From contig CAZWCX010000011.1 of NCBI GenBank assembly GCA_964632945.1, positions 24,299 through 88,298 on the forward strand: a DNA stretch of 64,000 nt. Reading direction: 5' to 3'. The DNA comes from CAZWCX01 sp964632945 (GTDB taxonomy: Bacteria > Planctomycetota > MHYJ01 > WSZJ01 > CAZWCX01). Shown piece after piece: positions 18,188 to 28,200 of this stretch; position 1 is the stretch's first letter, and every line of letters begins with the position of its first letter. The notes under the pieces were generated by a model, which was not told the origin of the DNA, made no database searches, and saw nothing but the letters and a program-made list of their open reading frames with translations. The position numbers and the translations under genes were made by a program.

Positions 18188-20533
18188 ATGCTCGAGCCTC
18201 CCCGACCGCCCGACGAGTCGACCCGGCTCGCCACACTCCGGGCGATGAAGCTGCTGGACACGGCCCGGGAGGAGCGCTTCGACCGCATCACGCGTCTGGC
18301 GTCCCGGCTGTTCGATGTCCCGATGGCGATGGTCAGCCTGGTGGACAGCGACCGGCAGTGGTTCAAGTCGTCGTTTGGGGTGGAGTTTGCCGAAACTCCG
18401 CGGGCGTGGTCGTTCTGCGGGCACGCCATCCTGACGAATGAACTCTTCCTGGTTCCGGATGCCCGTCTCGATCCGCGCTTTGCCGACAATCCGCTGGTCG
18501 TGAATCCGCCCGAAGTCCGGTTTTATGCCGGCCAGCCGATCCGGGCGGCGGACGGCAGTCGCCTGGGCACGCTCTGCCTGCTCGACCGGCGACCGCGCAC
18601 GCTCGACGCGGAGGCCCGGCGGGATCTCGCCGACCTGGCGGCCTGGGTGGAGAGCGAAGTGAACGGGGTGGAGCAGGGGCTGGCCCTGGCGCTCTCGCGC
18701 GAGAACGAATCGCGGATTCGGCGCGTATTGGACGGCCTGCGGGATGCGATCCTGACCGTAAACTCGCGCGGGCAGGTCGACGGGTACAGCCGGGGCGCGG
18801 CGGTCACGTTCGGCCATCCCGCCGACGCCATCATCGGACGGGATCCGCGCGACCTGATGGCGGACCTGAGCGCCGATCCCCTCCCCCCCTGGATCATCCG
18901 GGCCCTGAGCCCCGTGGACACACGGCCCGCCGAGATGGAGGGCGAACTGCGCGGCCGCCGCCGCGGCGGCGCGATCTTTCCGATGTTCGTTTCGATTCGC
19001 CAAAGCGAAGATGGCCGCTTGATCCTGATCGCGCGCGACGTTACCGACCAGAAGCGGGCGGAGGAGGCACGACGGGAAAGCGAGGCGCGGCTCCGCTCTC
19101 TGGCTGAGGAACAGGGAATGATCCTCGAGCACTCGAGCGATTTCGTGTACCGGCACGACACGGAGGGCGTCTTCAACTATCTCTCTCCCGCGGTCGAGCA
19201 GATCACGGGCCGGACGCCGGAGGAGTGGAAGCGGCACTACTCCTCCTACATGACCGACCATCCGGACAATGCGCAAGTGTACGCCTACACGGAGCAGACG
19301 CTGCGGACGGGAAAGCAGAGTCCGCCGTATCTCGTCGAAGTGTTTCACCGCGACGGACACCGGGTCATGCTGGAGGTGAACGAACGCGCGTACTTCGAGG
19401 GTGACCGGATCGCCGGGATCGTGGGGGTGGCGCGGGACGTGACCGAGCGCGTCCGCGCGGAGCGGGACCTGCACGACAGCCAGCGTCGTTACGCCGATCT
19501 TGTCCGCGAAGCGGCGGATCCGATCGTCTCGCTCGATCTGGAGGGGAGGTTTACGTCGTTCAATCCGGCCGCCGAGGCGACCTCCGGGTACCGGATGGAC
19601 GAGGTGGTGGGGCGGACCTTCCCCGAGGTCGGCCTGATCTTTCCCGACGACCTGCCCCTCGTGCGGGAGGAGTTCGACCGTGTGCTCGGCGGCGAGGAAC
19701 GACGTCCGTTCGAACTGCGGTGCCGGACCCGAAGCGGCGCGCTGATCACCCTGGAGGCGAACGCCCACCAGATCCGCCGCGACGGCGATGCCCGGGGCGT
19801 CCAGGTCATCCTGCGCGACGTCACCGATCGCAAGCGCGGCGAACGGATGAAGGACGAGTTCATTTCGACGGTCAGTCACGAGCTGCGCACGCCGCTCACT
19901 TCGATCGTCGGCGCTCTCGGACTGGTCGCCGGGGAGGTCACCGGGGACCTGCCCCCGCAACTCCGGGGGTTGATCGACATCGCGCGCAAAAACGGCGAAC
20001 GGCTGGTCCGGTTGATCAACGACATCCTCGATCTCGAACGGATCAAGTCGGGGATCCTCGAGGTGAATCTCACCTCTCTCGACCTGGCGCGCCTGGTCGA
20101 ACAGGCGGTCGAGATCAATCGTCCGCTCGCGCAGCGGAATCGCGTGCGCTTCGAGATCAACGGTCCCCCTCAGGGGATCGTCCTGAAAACCGACGGCGAC
20201 CGCCTCCTCCAGGTATTGACGAATCTCCTGTCCAACGGAGCGAAGTACTCGCCGCCGGGCGGCACGGTCACGATCTCGATCGAGCGCGTCGACGGCGTCG
20301 TCCGATTGGAGGTTCGCGATGGCGGGCGCGGAGTCCCGGAGTCTTTCCGGACCCGGCTGTTCGAGAAATTCGCCCAGGCCGACACGTCGGACGCCGGCCG
20401 TCGCGGCGGAACCGGATTGGGACTGAGCATCAGCAAGGCGATCGTCGACCGACTCGGCGGCACGATCCAGTACCTGGGCAAGGCGGGGACGGGCGCGATC
20501 TTCCGGGTCGAATTCCCGGACGCGCGGGAATAG
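18188..20533 (+). CDS. Soluble sensor histidine kinase (GAF, three PAS, HisKA, HATPase)
   Basis: 781 residues. Order: GAF domain (~20-165, LASRLFDVPMAMVSLVD...), PAS (~185-300), PAS (~310-430), PAS (~435-550), HisKA with phospho-acceptor H564 in VSHELRTPL, and HATPase with an intact N box (LTNLLSNGAKYSPPGG), G1 (VRDGGRGVP) and G2 (GGTGLGLSIS). No membrane helix is seen, so it senses a cytosolic signal. No response regulator is adjacent, which makes it an orphan kinase. The ATG at 18188 is preferred over an in-frame start at 18074, which falls in the promoter. Ligand of the GAF and PAS domains unknown. Confidence 0.9.
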   Translation: MLEPPRPPDESTRLATLRAMKLLDTAREERFDRITRLASRLFDVPMAMVSLVDSDRQWFKSSFGVEFAETPRAWSFCGHAILTNELFLVPDARLDPRFADNPLVVNPPEVRFYAGQPIRAADGSRLGTLCLLDRRPRTLDAEARRDLADLAAWVESEVNGVEQGLALALSRENESRIRRVLDGLRDAILTVNSRGQVDGYSRGAAVTFGHPADAIIGRDPRDLMADLSADPLPPWIIRALSPVDTRPAEMEGELRGRRRGGAIFPMFVSIRQSEDGRLILIARDVTDQKRAEEARRESEARLRSLAEEQGMILEHSSDFVYRHDTEGVFNYLSPAVEQITGRTPEEWKRHYSSYMTDHPDNAQVYAYTEQTLRTGKQSPPYLVEVFHRDGHRVMLEVNERAYFEGDRIAGIVGVARDVTERVRAERDLHDSQRRYADLVREAADPIVSLDLEGRFTSFNPAAEATSGYRMDEVVGRTFPEVGLIFPDDLPLVREEFDRVLGGEERRPFELRCRTRSGALITLEANAHQIRRDGDARGVQVILRDVTDRKRGERMKDEFISTVSHELRTPLTSIVGALGLVAGEVTGDLPPQLRGLIDIARKNGERLVRLINDILDLERIKSGILEVNLTSLDLARLVEQAVEINRPLAQRNRVRFEINGPPQGIVLKTDGDRLLQVLTNLLSNGAKYSPPGGTVTISIERVDGVVRLEVRDGGRGVPESFRTRLFEKFAQADTSDAGRRGGTGLGLSISKAIVDRLGGTIQYLGKAGTGAIFRVEFPDARE

Positions 20534-20604
20534 GCCCGGGTGGACGCGACGGCGTGTGCATCGCGGTCCGCCGGGATCCCGGCATCACCGAACCGGAGCA
20601 GGAC

Positions 20605-21753
20605 ATGCGACGCTGCCTGGAGGGATTCGGGACCACCATCTTCACCGAGATCACCCGCCTGGCCCTCGAGCATGGTGCGGTGAACCTCGGCCAGGGCTTT
20701 CCAGACTTCCCCGGCCCTTCCTTTCTGAAAGAAGCGGCCGGACGGGCGATCGCGGCGGACCGCAATCAATACGCCCGCATGGCCGGAGAACTTCCGCTCG
20801 TGCGCGCGATCGCCGACAAGGTGAAGTCCCGGTACGGATTGGACTACGATCCCCTGGAGGAAGTCACCGTCTACGCCGGATGCACGGAAGCGATCCACTG
20901 CGCCCTGATGGCCCTGTGCGAGCCCGGCGACGAGGTCGTGCTGTTCGAACCGTTCTATGACAGTTACCGCGCCTGCGTCACGCTGGCGGGCGCGACCCCC
21001 GTCCTGGTCACCCTGCATGCGCCCGAGTTTCGCTGGCGCCCCGAGGAACTGGAGCGGGCCTTCTCCCCGCGCACGCGCGTGGTTCTCCTCAACTCTCCGC
21101 ACAACCCCACGGGGCGCGTCTTGGACCGGGAGGAACTGGACCAGGTGGCGACCCTGGCCCGGCGATTCGATGCGATCGTGGTAACCGACGAGGTGTACGA
21201 GCATCTGGTCTACTCCGGACGGCACGAGCCCATGGCCACCCTACCCGGCATGCGCGAGCGCACGGTAACGCTCAATTCTACGGGAAAGACGTTTTCCCTG
21301 ACCGGCTGGAAGATCGGCTATTCGACCGCCCCGGCCGCCCTGACGCGGGCGTTGCGCACCGTCCACCAGTTCGTCACGTTTGCGGTGGCGACGCCGTTTC
21401 AGCACGCGATGGTCGACGCCTTGACTGCGGCCGATTCCTACTATACGGACCTGCGGGCGGCCTATTCCGACCGTCGCAGCCGGCTTCTCCAGGCCCTGAC
21501 GGCGGCGGGGCTCCAGGCGGTCGCGCCCCAGGGAACCTATTTTGCCTGCGCGGACGTGCGCTCGGTCGGATTCGAGGAGGACGCGGCCTTCTGCCGTCAC
21601 CTCATCGAGTCGGTGGGCGTCGCCGCCATTCCCCTGTCGGCCTTCTACGTGAACAAGGAACGGGGACGGCACCTCGTGCGGTTCGCGTTCTGCAAGTCGA
21701 ACGACACGCTGGACGCCGCCGCACAGCGGTTGCGGGGGTTGCGCAAGCCATGA
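20605..21753 (+). CDS. PLP-dependent class I/II aminotransferase (methionine/glutamine transaminase K-like)
   Basis: 382 residues. Fold-type I landmarks: NLGQGFPDFPGP at the N-terminus, NSPHNPTGR, TDEVYEHLVY (PLP-binding Asp/Tyr) and the Schiff-base lysine in STGKTFSLTGWKIGY, with a C-terminal arginine in VRFAFCKS. This pattern is that of YbdL and kynurenine/glutamine transaminase K enzymes, which transaminate 2-oxo-4-methylthiobutyrate or other keto acids with glutamine or methionine. GGAG lies seven bases before the ATG. The stop overlaps the next gene by ATGA, and that gene is an omega-amidase-like hydrolase, which supports a glutamine-linked role in methionine salvage. Confidence 0.87.
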   Translation: MRRCLEGFGTTIFTEITRLALEHGAVNLGQGFPDFPGPSFLKEAAGRAIAADRNQYARMAGELPLVRAIADKVKSRYGLDYDPLEEVTVYAGCTEAIHCALMALCEPGDEVVLFEPFYDSYRACVTLAGATPVLVTLHAPEFRWRPEELERAFSPRTRVVLLNSPHNPTGRVLDREELDQVATLARRFDAIVVTDEVYEHLVYSGRHEPMATLPGMRERTVTLNSTGKTFSLTGWKIGYSTAPAALTRALRTVHQFVTFAVATPFQHAMVDALTAADSYYTDLRAAYSDRRSRLLQALTAAGLQAVAPQGTYFACADVRSVGFEEDAAFCRHLIESVGVAAIPLSAFYVNKERGRHLVRFAFCKSNDTLDAAAQRLRGLRKP

Positions 21754-22535
21754 AGGTCGCAGGCATCCAGACCGACCTGGCGTGGGAGGATCCGGAACGC
21801 AACTTCGCGCGGCTGACGCCGCGAATCGGCGAGGCGTCGGCCGCGGGCGCGCGGTTGATCGCCCTGCCGGAGATGTTCCCGACCGGGTTCTCCATGGCGG
21901 CGGGGCGCATCGCCGAAGCGCCGGGAGGCCCCGCCGAGGGCTTTCTCCGCGCGCAGGCGCGGCAAGCCGGGGCGACCCTGTTCGGCTCGGTCGCCACCCG
22001 CTCGGAAGGTCCGGGCCGGCCCCGCAACCTGGGGCTGCTCGTTCACCCCGACGGTCGAGTCGAGCGTTACGCCAAGATCCACCCGTTCACGTTCGGCGGA
22101 GAACGCGAACACTACGACAGCGGCGCGCACGCGCTGACGACGCCGGTCGGAGGCGTGCGCGTGTCGACGCTGATCTGCTACGACCTGCGCTTCGCCGAGT
22201 TGTTCGCCGCGCTCGCCCCGCGCACCGATCTTTTCGTCGTCATCGCCAATTGGCCGGAGCCGCGGCGGGCTCACTGGCGCGCGCTCCTGCAGGCCCGCTC
22301 GATCGAGTGTCTGGCGTACGTCCTGGGCGTGAACCGGGTCGGCTCCGGCGGCGGGCTCGCCTACAGCGGGGATTCGGCCTTGTGGGCCCCCGGCGGGGAA
22401 CTGCTCGCGGAAGCGCCGCCCGGCGCGGAAACCTTGCTGTCCGGCGAGGTCGATCCCGGGCGCGTGGCGGAAGTCCGTCGCCTCTTCCCGATGCTGGAGG
22501 ATCGGCGGCCGGATCTTTATCGTGGAATTTCCTGA
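21750..22535 (+). CDS. Nitrilase-superfamily amidohydrolase, omega-amidase-like (YafV type)
   Basis: 261 residues, normal length. The Glu-Lys-Cys triad of the carbon-nitrogen hydrolase family is visible: E in ALPEMFPTGF, K in YAKIHPFTFGGE, C in TLICYDLRF. The HPFTF and CYDLRFAE signatures match omega-amidases, which hydrolyse alpha-ketoglutaramate or ketosuccinamate. It starts inside the transaminase stop (ATGA overlap), so the two enzymes are coupled. The pair would let glutamine drive transamination irreversibly by destroying the keto-amide product. Confidence 0.88.
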   Translation: MKVAGIQTDLAWEDPERNFARLTPRIGEASAAGARLIALPEMFPTGFSMAAGRIAEAPGGPAEGFLRAQARQAGATLFGSVATRSEGPGRPRNLGLLVHPDGRVERYAKIHPFTFGGEREHYDSGAHALTTPVGGVRVSTLICYDLRFAELFAALAPRTDLFVVIANWPEPRRAHWRALLQARSIECLAYVLGVNRVGSGGGLAYSGDSALWAPGGELLAEAPPGAETLLSGEVDPGRVAEVRRLFPMLEDRRPDLYRGIS

Positions 22536-22544
22536 AGAATTTAT

Positions 22545-22573
22545 TTGCGTTCCGCCGCGCGAGCGGGTAGGAT
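22545..22573 (+). promoter_or_regulatory. Sigma-70-type promoter of the TPR-receiver-PilZ gene
   Basis: TTGCGT and TAGGAT with 17-bp spacing in a locally AT-richer patch; the start codon at 22819 leaves an unusually long leader of about 240 nt with no gene in it. Confidence 0.55.
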
Positions 22574-22818
22574 CATCGCCATCTCGCCGGGAGGCGAACC
22601 CTCCGAGTCGGCCACCGCGGTCCCCGTGATGCGAACGGGCCCGGCCGCGGCCGGGCGCAAGCCCGGTTCCCACCGTGCTGCATTCATCGTGCGACCCGCC
22701 GCGGAATCGCGGGGGTCGGGGTGCCGCAAACCACGAACACGGCACCTGGGGGAGTCCCGGACCGTACGCGTCCGGGGAACGGGCGACACGCCGCGGCGCG
22801 CGCGCCCGGGAGGATCGC

Positions 22819-24981
22819 ATGCCGACCACCATCGTCAACTTCTTTTCCAATGCCCGCTATGAAGATGTGCTCGCCGAGACGGACCGTTTCCTTCGTTCTG
22901 CGCCCGCCAGCACCACGGCCCTGCACCTCAAGGCGCAGGCCCACTACCAGCTCGGCGAGTATGAAGACTGCATCGCGCTCCTCGAGAGGACCATCGTGTA
23001 TCTCGCGGGGAATGAACCCCTGGGAATCCGGTTGCAGCTCGCCGCGCTGCTGGCCAATGCCCTGATCGAGCTGGGCCGGTATGAGGAGGCCTGGGATCTG
23101 GTGACCCATGCGGTCCCGGCGGACTCGACCTCTCGCGAAGAGTACGGCGAGCTCCTGCTGGCGAGCGCGTGGGCCGCCTACTTCCAGGGCCTCCACACGC
23201 TCGCCCGCCAGGCCACCCAGCGCGTCTTCGAGGTGTCGGGACACGACTTCACCTGCGGACGCGGCGCCCTGTGCGCCGCGCTGGCCGCGCAGCGCGAGGG
23301 CGAGGCGCATCGCAGCAAGGCGTACCTGATGAAGGCGCAACATCACCTGGACCAGTCGCAGGCCTGCTTCGGCAATCCGATCCAGGTGCGCGACCTGTTC
23401 CTCGTCCAGGTGCAGATCGCCCGACGCGGTACGAGCGAAATGCTGCCGCGCCTCCTCCGGGAAACGGAGTCGTTGCCGGCCGGCTCGCGGATTGCCGCCT
23501 TCCTCCGCAATGCCGTCGGGCTCTACCACAGTCATTGCGGAGGGCAGGCGCGCGTGTCCTCCGTGATCCGCGCGGTCGCCACCGGGGTGAAGCGTTCCTG
23601 GCTGGCCCTGCTTCCGGGCGCCGGCGAGCGGCTGATCCCGGAACCGGCCGAGGCCCCCGCGCCCCGTGACGATGCGGCCGACATGGCCCTTCCCATGGAG
23701 CACCTGACGTGGACCGGACCGATGGATGGGGAGGACGAGGTTACCGCGCCGGTCGAGGCCGCGCCCCCGGCCGAGGCCATGGTCGGCCTCGATGAGATTC
23801 CCGCGATGCCGGGGTTCCCGACTTTCGAACTGCCCTTCTCCACGGAGGAGCCGGCCGTTGCCATCGTGTCCGGCGGGACCCGCAAGCCGGTGGCGCCGGC
23901 GCAGCCGGTGAAGCCCGTGGCCGCCCCGCCCCCGCCGGCGGTGCCGCTGGATCCTCTCGAGGCGGCGTTCGCCCGCGCGCTCAATCGGCGCGCGGACGAG
24001 GCCGAAGAGTCCCTGTCGGACGCGGAAGTGATCGAGCGCGTCCTGCCGCCGCTGCCCCTTGCGCCGCCTCCGGCGCCCGCCGCACCGGCCGCCCGTGCTC
24101 CCTCCCCTCCCCCGCGCCCCGCTGCCCCGCCCGCTCGACCCGCCGCCCCCATCGTGCGGATTCGCAGCGAACGGGACGCCACGCCCACCCGCGTCCGGAT
24201 CCCCCAGGCGGGCACGGTTCTGCTGGTGGAGCCGACGCCCCGGATCTCCCAGGCCTTCGAGACCTGCCTGCGAGACTCCTCCTTCCGCGTCGCTTCCTGC
24301 GTACCGGACGTGGAAACCGCGCTCGAGGAGTATCTCACGGTCCGGCCGACCCTGGTCGTGGTCGACCTGCACTCGCGCGGCGTTTCCGGCGACGGCCCCC
24401 CGGGCGCGCCGACCTTCGTGAACCGGTTCCTGTCGGTCGATCCGCACTGCCGGATCGTGACGATCTGGAACGCGCAGACTCGGGGTCTGGTGAAGGAATG
24501 CTTGCGGCGCGGCGCACGCGCGGACCTCGAGCAACCGTTCGATCGCGCCCGCGTCCTCGACACGCTCACCCGGGCGCAAGCGACCCGATCGCCGGTCGAG
24601 GCGATGCGGGTGCCGACCCTGGAACTGCGTCGCCCGGTCGCCTGTTCCTGGAAGTTCCTCGAATCGGGCATCCGCTCCCTGCTCGCCGACTGGCACCCGT
24701 TCGTTGCGCGCACGATCGACCCGATGGGGCTGGAAACCCATCTCGACGTGATCATGGATTCCGGCACCATCGTGCGGCTGAACATCGAGGTACCGGGCGG
24801 AAAGCCGATTCAGGCGATGGCCGAGGTGGTCGCCTGCAAGGAGGAGAAGGTGCTGCACTACTTCGCCGTACGGTTCTCCTTCCTCAAGCTGACGCAGGAG
24901 GCGCGCGAGCGACTCGTCTCGTTCCTGATGGAGGCGCGGGGGCGATCGATCGCCGAGAGGAGCAACGCGGCGGCCGTGTAG
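22819..24981 (+). CDS. TPR protein with receiver-like and PilZ-like C-terminal domains
   Basis: 720 residues. The N-terminal ~250 residues are TPR-like helices (ALHLKAQAHYQLGEYEDCIALLERTI). A Pro/Ala-rich linker (~280-460) follows. A receiver-like domain lies at ~470-595 (GTVLLVEPTPRISQAF, candidate phospho-Asp in LVVVDLHS; the usual acidic pair near the N-terminus is degenerate). A C-terminal ~100-residue domain resembles PilZ (RRPVACSWKF... TIDPMGLETHL), the c-di-GMP-binding fold, but its DxSxxG motif is imperfect. A GGGAGG ribosome site precedes the ATG. The composition suggests a signalling adaptor, with c-di-GMP binding uncertain. No partner gene adjoins it. Confidence 0.72.
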   Translation: MPTTIVNFFSNARYEDVLAETDRFLRSAPASTTALHLKAQAHYQLGEYEDCIALLERTIVYLAGNEPLGIRLQLAALLANALIELGRYEEAWDLVTHAVPADSTSREEYGELLLASAWAAYFQGLHTLARQATQRVFEVSGHDFTCGRGALCAALAAQREGEAHRSKAYLMKAQHHLDQSQACFGNPIQVRDLFLVQVQIARRGTSEMLPRLLRETESLPAGSRIAAFLRNAVGLYHSHCGGQARVSSVIRAVATGVKRSWLALLPGAGERLIPEPAEAPAPRDDAADMALPMEHLTWTGPMDGEDEVTAPVEAAPPAEAMVGLDEIPAMPGFPTFELPFSTEEPAVAIVSGGTRKPVAPAQPVKPVAAPPPPAVPLDPLEAAFARALNRRADEAEESLSDAEVIERVLPPLPLAPPPAPAAPAARAPSPPPRPAAPPARPAAPIVRIRSERDATPTRVRIPQAGTVLLVEPTPRISQAFETCLRDSSFRVASCVPDVETALEEYLTVRPTLVVVDLHSRGVSGDGPPGAPTFVNRFLSVDPHCRIVTIWNAQTRGLVKECLRRGARADLEQPFDRARVLDTLTRAQATRSPVEAMRVPTLELRRPVACSWKFLESGIRSLLADWHPFVARTIDPMGLETHLDVIMDSGTIVRLNIEVPGGKPIQAMAEVVACKEEKVLHYFAVRFSFLKLTQEARERLVSFLMEARGRSIAERSNAAAV

Positions 24982-25143
24982 GCACAAGCCAGCGACCCGG
25001 GTGGGCGCCCGCGAGCGCCGCCCGGTCCCCGCCGCGGGTCCCCGGGTCGGAACGCGCCGGTCCGGGGGCGGAGCCTCGTCCGCCCGCTCCCGGGACCGGT
25101 CGCGCGCCTCTTTCCGAGGCCGTCCGCCGGCCGAACGAACCCC

Positions 25144-25172
25144 TTGATCGCCCCTCCCCGGGGGGGTACAAT
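25144..25172 (+). promoter_or_regulatory. Strong sigma-70-type promoter of the pfaC-ole locus
   Basis: TTGATC and TACAAT with 17-bp spacing, including a run of seven G before the -10 box. Predicted transcription start is near 25179, 31 nt before the GTG at 25210. A TTG at 25144 that could be read as a start codon is the -35 box. Confidence 0.7.
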
Positions 25173-25209
25173 CTTCGCCCCTTCACGGGTAGGTCAGGGG
25201 AGATCGGCC

Positions 25210-28200
25210 GTGCCTCCAAACGTGCGCATCGCCGTCGTCGGCCTCGGGGGAGTCTTCCCCGGAGCGCCGACGCCGGCGTCGTTCTGGGATCTGATCCGCG
25301 GGGGAAAGAGCATCGCCGGCCCCGCCCCACCCGGACGCTGGCTCCTCGAAGCCGCCGATGCCGTCGGCCCCCCCACTCCCGCGCCCGATCGGGTGATTTC
25401 TTCGCGCGCGTGTTTCGTGGAGGGATTCCGCCTCGATCCCGAGGGCCTGTCCCTCGATCCCGAAATCCTCGCGCGCCTGGACCCGATGTTCCATCTCGCG
25501 CTGCATGCCGCCCGCCAGGCCTTGCGTGACGCGCGGCTGGACGGGGTCGATCGGCGTCGCGTCGGGATCGCGCTCGCCGGCATCGCGCTCCCGACCGACA
25601 CCGCTTCGACGCTCGCGGACGAGCTCCTGGGCCGACGGTTCGCGGACCTCGCCGGCCATGGGGGCGAACCGGCTCCGGATTCCGGCCACCCGCTCAACCG
25701 CTACGTGAGCGGGCTTCCCGCCGGTCTGGTTGCCCATGCGCTGGAGCTCGGCGGCGGCGCGCTCACCCTGGATGCGGCCTGCGCCTCGTCCCTCTACGCG
25801 GTGAAGCTGGCCATGGACGAGTTGGCCGCCGGGCGCATGGACGCCATGCTCGCCGGAGGGGTGTCGAGACCGGACTCGCTCTACACGCAGATGGGGTTCA
25901 GCCAGCTGCGGGCGCTTTCTCCGACCGGCGTGTGTGCTCCCTTCGACGCCCGCGGCAACGGGCTGGTGGTCGGCGAGGGGGCCGGGGTCGTGGTGCTGAA
26001 GCGACTGGAGGATGCGATCGCCCACGGCGACCGGATTCGCGCCGTCCTCTGCGGAGTCGGGCTGTCCAACGACGTCGGGGGCAGTCTGATGTCCCCCGAT
26101 TCGGAAGGGCAGGTGAGGGCGATGCGCGCGGCGTACGATCGGGCCGGCTGGCGCCCCCGGGACGTCGATCTGGTGGAGTGCCACGGCACGGGAACGCCCG
26201 TGGGCGATGCGACCGAAGTGGAAAGCCTGCGACGACTCTGGGCGGAGGGATCGGGCGCTGCGACGGACGGGTCATTCACGGAGCCCGCGGGTCGCTGCGT
26301 CCTCGGGTCGGTCAAGTCCAATGTCGGACACCTCCTGACCGGGGCGGGAGCGGCGGGTCTGATCAAGGTGATCCTGGCGCTGCAGGAGGAGACCCTGCCC
26401 CCCACGGCGAACTTCGAGCGACCGGCAGCCGCCCTGCGTCTTGAAGCCGGGCCCTTCGAGGTTCTCGCCGCGCCGCGGCGGTGGGACCGCAGGAAGGACG
26501 GGGTCCCGCGGCGTGCGGCCGTCAGCGGCTTCGGCTTCGGCGGAATCAATGCCCACCTGCTGCTCGAGGAATGGGGCGGGATCGCCGACGCCCCCGGAGC
26601 GCGACCTCCCTCCGCCGCCCCGGACGCGCGCCCGGAACCGGCGTTCGTCACGACGTCCCGACCGGCGGTCGCCGTGGTCGGGCTCGGGGCCTGGGTGGGA
26701 CCCTGGCGGGATGTGGCGGAGTTGCGCCGTCGGCTCCTCGGGAGCGGGGACGCGGCGGCGGGAGAACCGCTCGAGGGATGGGGAGGTCCGCTTCCGCAGG
26801 AGCGCGGTCTGCCGATCGCGGAGTTGTCGGTGGCGGCGGCCCGATTCCGCATCCCCCCGCGCGAACTCGAGGAGATGCTTCCCCAGCAGGTGCTGATGCT
26901 CCAGGTGGCGGCCGCCGCGTGGGACGAGGCACGCGCCGATCGGATCGACCGGCTGCGCACCGGCATCTTCTGCGGAATCGAACTCGACCCGCACACCACC
27001 AACTACCATCTCCGGTGGGCGCTGCTGCCGGCGGCGCGGCGCTGGGCCCGGGCTCGCGGCGCGCACCCGGCTCCGGAGGCCGCCGATTCCTGGGCGACCG
27101 CCCTGCGGGAAGCGGCGCATCCGGCGCTGACGGCGAATCGCGTGATGGGCAACCTCGGCGGCTTGGTGGCCAGCCGCGTTGCCCGCGCCTTCCAGGTCGG
27201 GGGGCCGAGCTTCACGGTCTCCAGCCTCGAGAGCTCAGGGCCGTCGGCGCTCACGCTTGCGGTCCGCGCCCTTCAACAGGGGGAACTCGACCAGGCGCTG
27301 GCCGGAGCGGTCGACTTCACCACGGACGAGCGCGCGCTGCACGCGCTGCGGGAGACCGGCGCGACCGCGCCGGCCGCGGACGGCGCGGCCGCGATCATGC
27401 TGAAGCGATGGGAGGACGCCCGCCGCGACGGCGATCGCATCTATGCGGTGATCCGCGGCCTCGGAACCGCAACGGCGGCGGATGCTCCCGCGGAGGCGCT
27501 GCGCCGCGCCCACGCCGACGCGGGGATTCCGGCAGAGGCGGTCTCCTACGTCGAGACGACTTCCTCCGGTCGGGAGGAGCGGGACACGGAGGATGCGCGC
27601 GCGACCTTGGAACTCTACGGTCCCGGGAATCGCCCCTGCGCGTGGAGCAGCACCGTTCCCGACGTCGGCCACGTCGGCGCGGCAACCGGGTTGGTCTCGA
27701 TCGTCAAGGCCTGCCTCGCGCTCCATCACGAGTTGCTCCCGCCGGCGCGTGACGGCGGCGGGGCGCCGCGGGAGTGCGGGAGGCTCTTCCGTCCCCGCGA
27801 AAGCCAGTACTGGCTGCGGGACCGGGAGGACGGTTCGCGGACGGCCGCGGTACTCTCCCGCGGATTCGACGGGAATGCCGTCGCGATTCTCCTGAACGGG
27901 ATCGATCGCGAGGAGGCTTCCGACTGGGAACCCTCGCCGCTCGGGCCCGCACCGGAAGCCCTGTTCTCGGTCACGGCCGACGACCCGGAGGGGATCGCCC
28001 GCGGCGCGCGGGAATTGCGCGACCGCCTGAGGGCGTCCACGCTGCCGATCCACCGCCTCGCCCGCGAGTGGCGTCGCGACCGGGCGGGGAACTCCGCCGC
28101 AGCCCTCGCGCTCGCGGTCGTCGGGCGGGAACGGCAGGAAGCCGCCGAGTCGCTGGAAGCCGCATTGGCAGCCCTGGCCGACTCGCCGGAGCGTCTGGCC

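Noticed and set aside
16106..19960. Very long open frame on the minus strand antisense to the M48 protease and histidine kinase
   Set aside because: GC-rich third-position shadow: composition is Arg/Gly/Pro/His-rich without domains, while the plus-strand proteins have intact motifs.
24994..25048. GACCCGGG and CCCGGGTC inverted repeat after the TPR-receiver-PilZ gene as a terminator
   Set aside because: Short arms, self-complementary SmaI-like cores and a long GC loop with no T-run; expected by chance in such DNA.
25144..25209. TTG at 25144 as the pfaC start
   Set aside because: It is the -35 hexamer of a good promoter whose transcript begins after it; the GTG at 25210 has a ribosome site.
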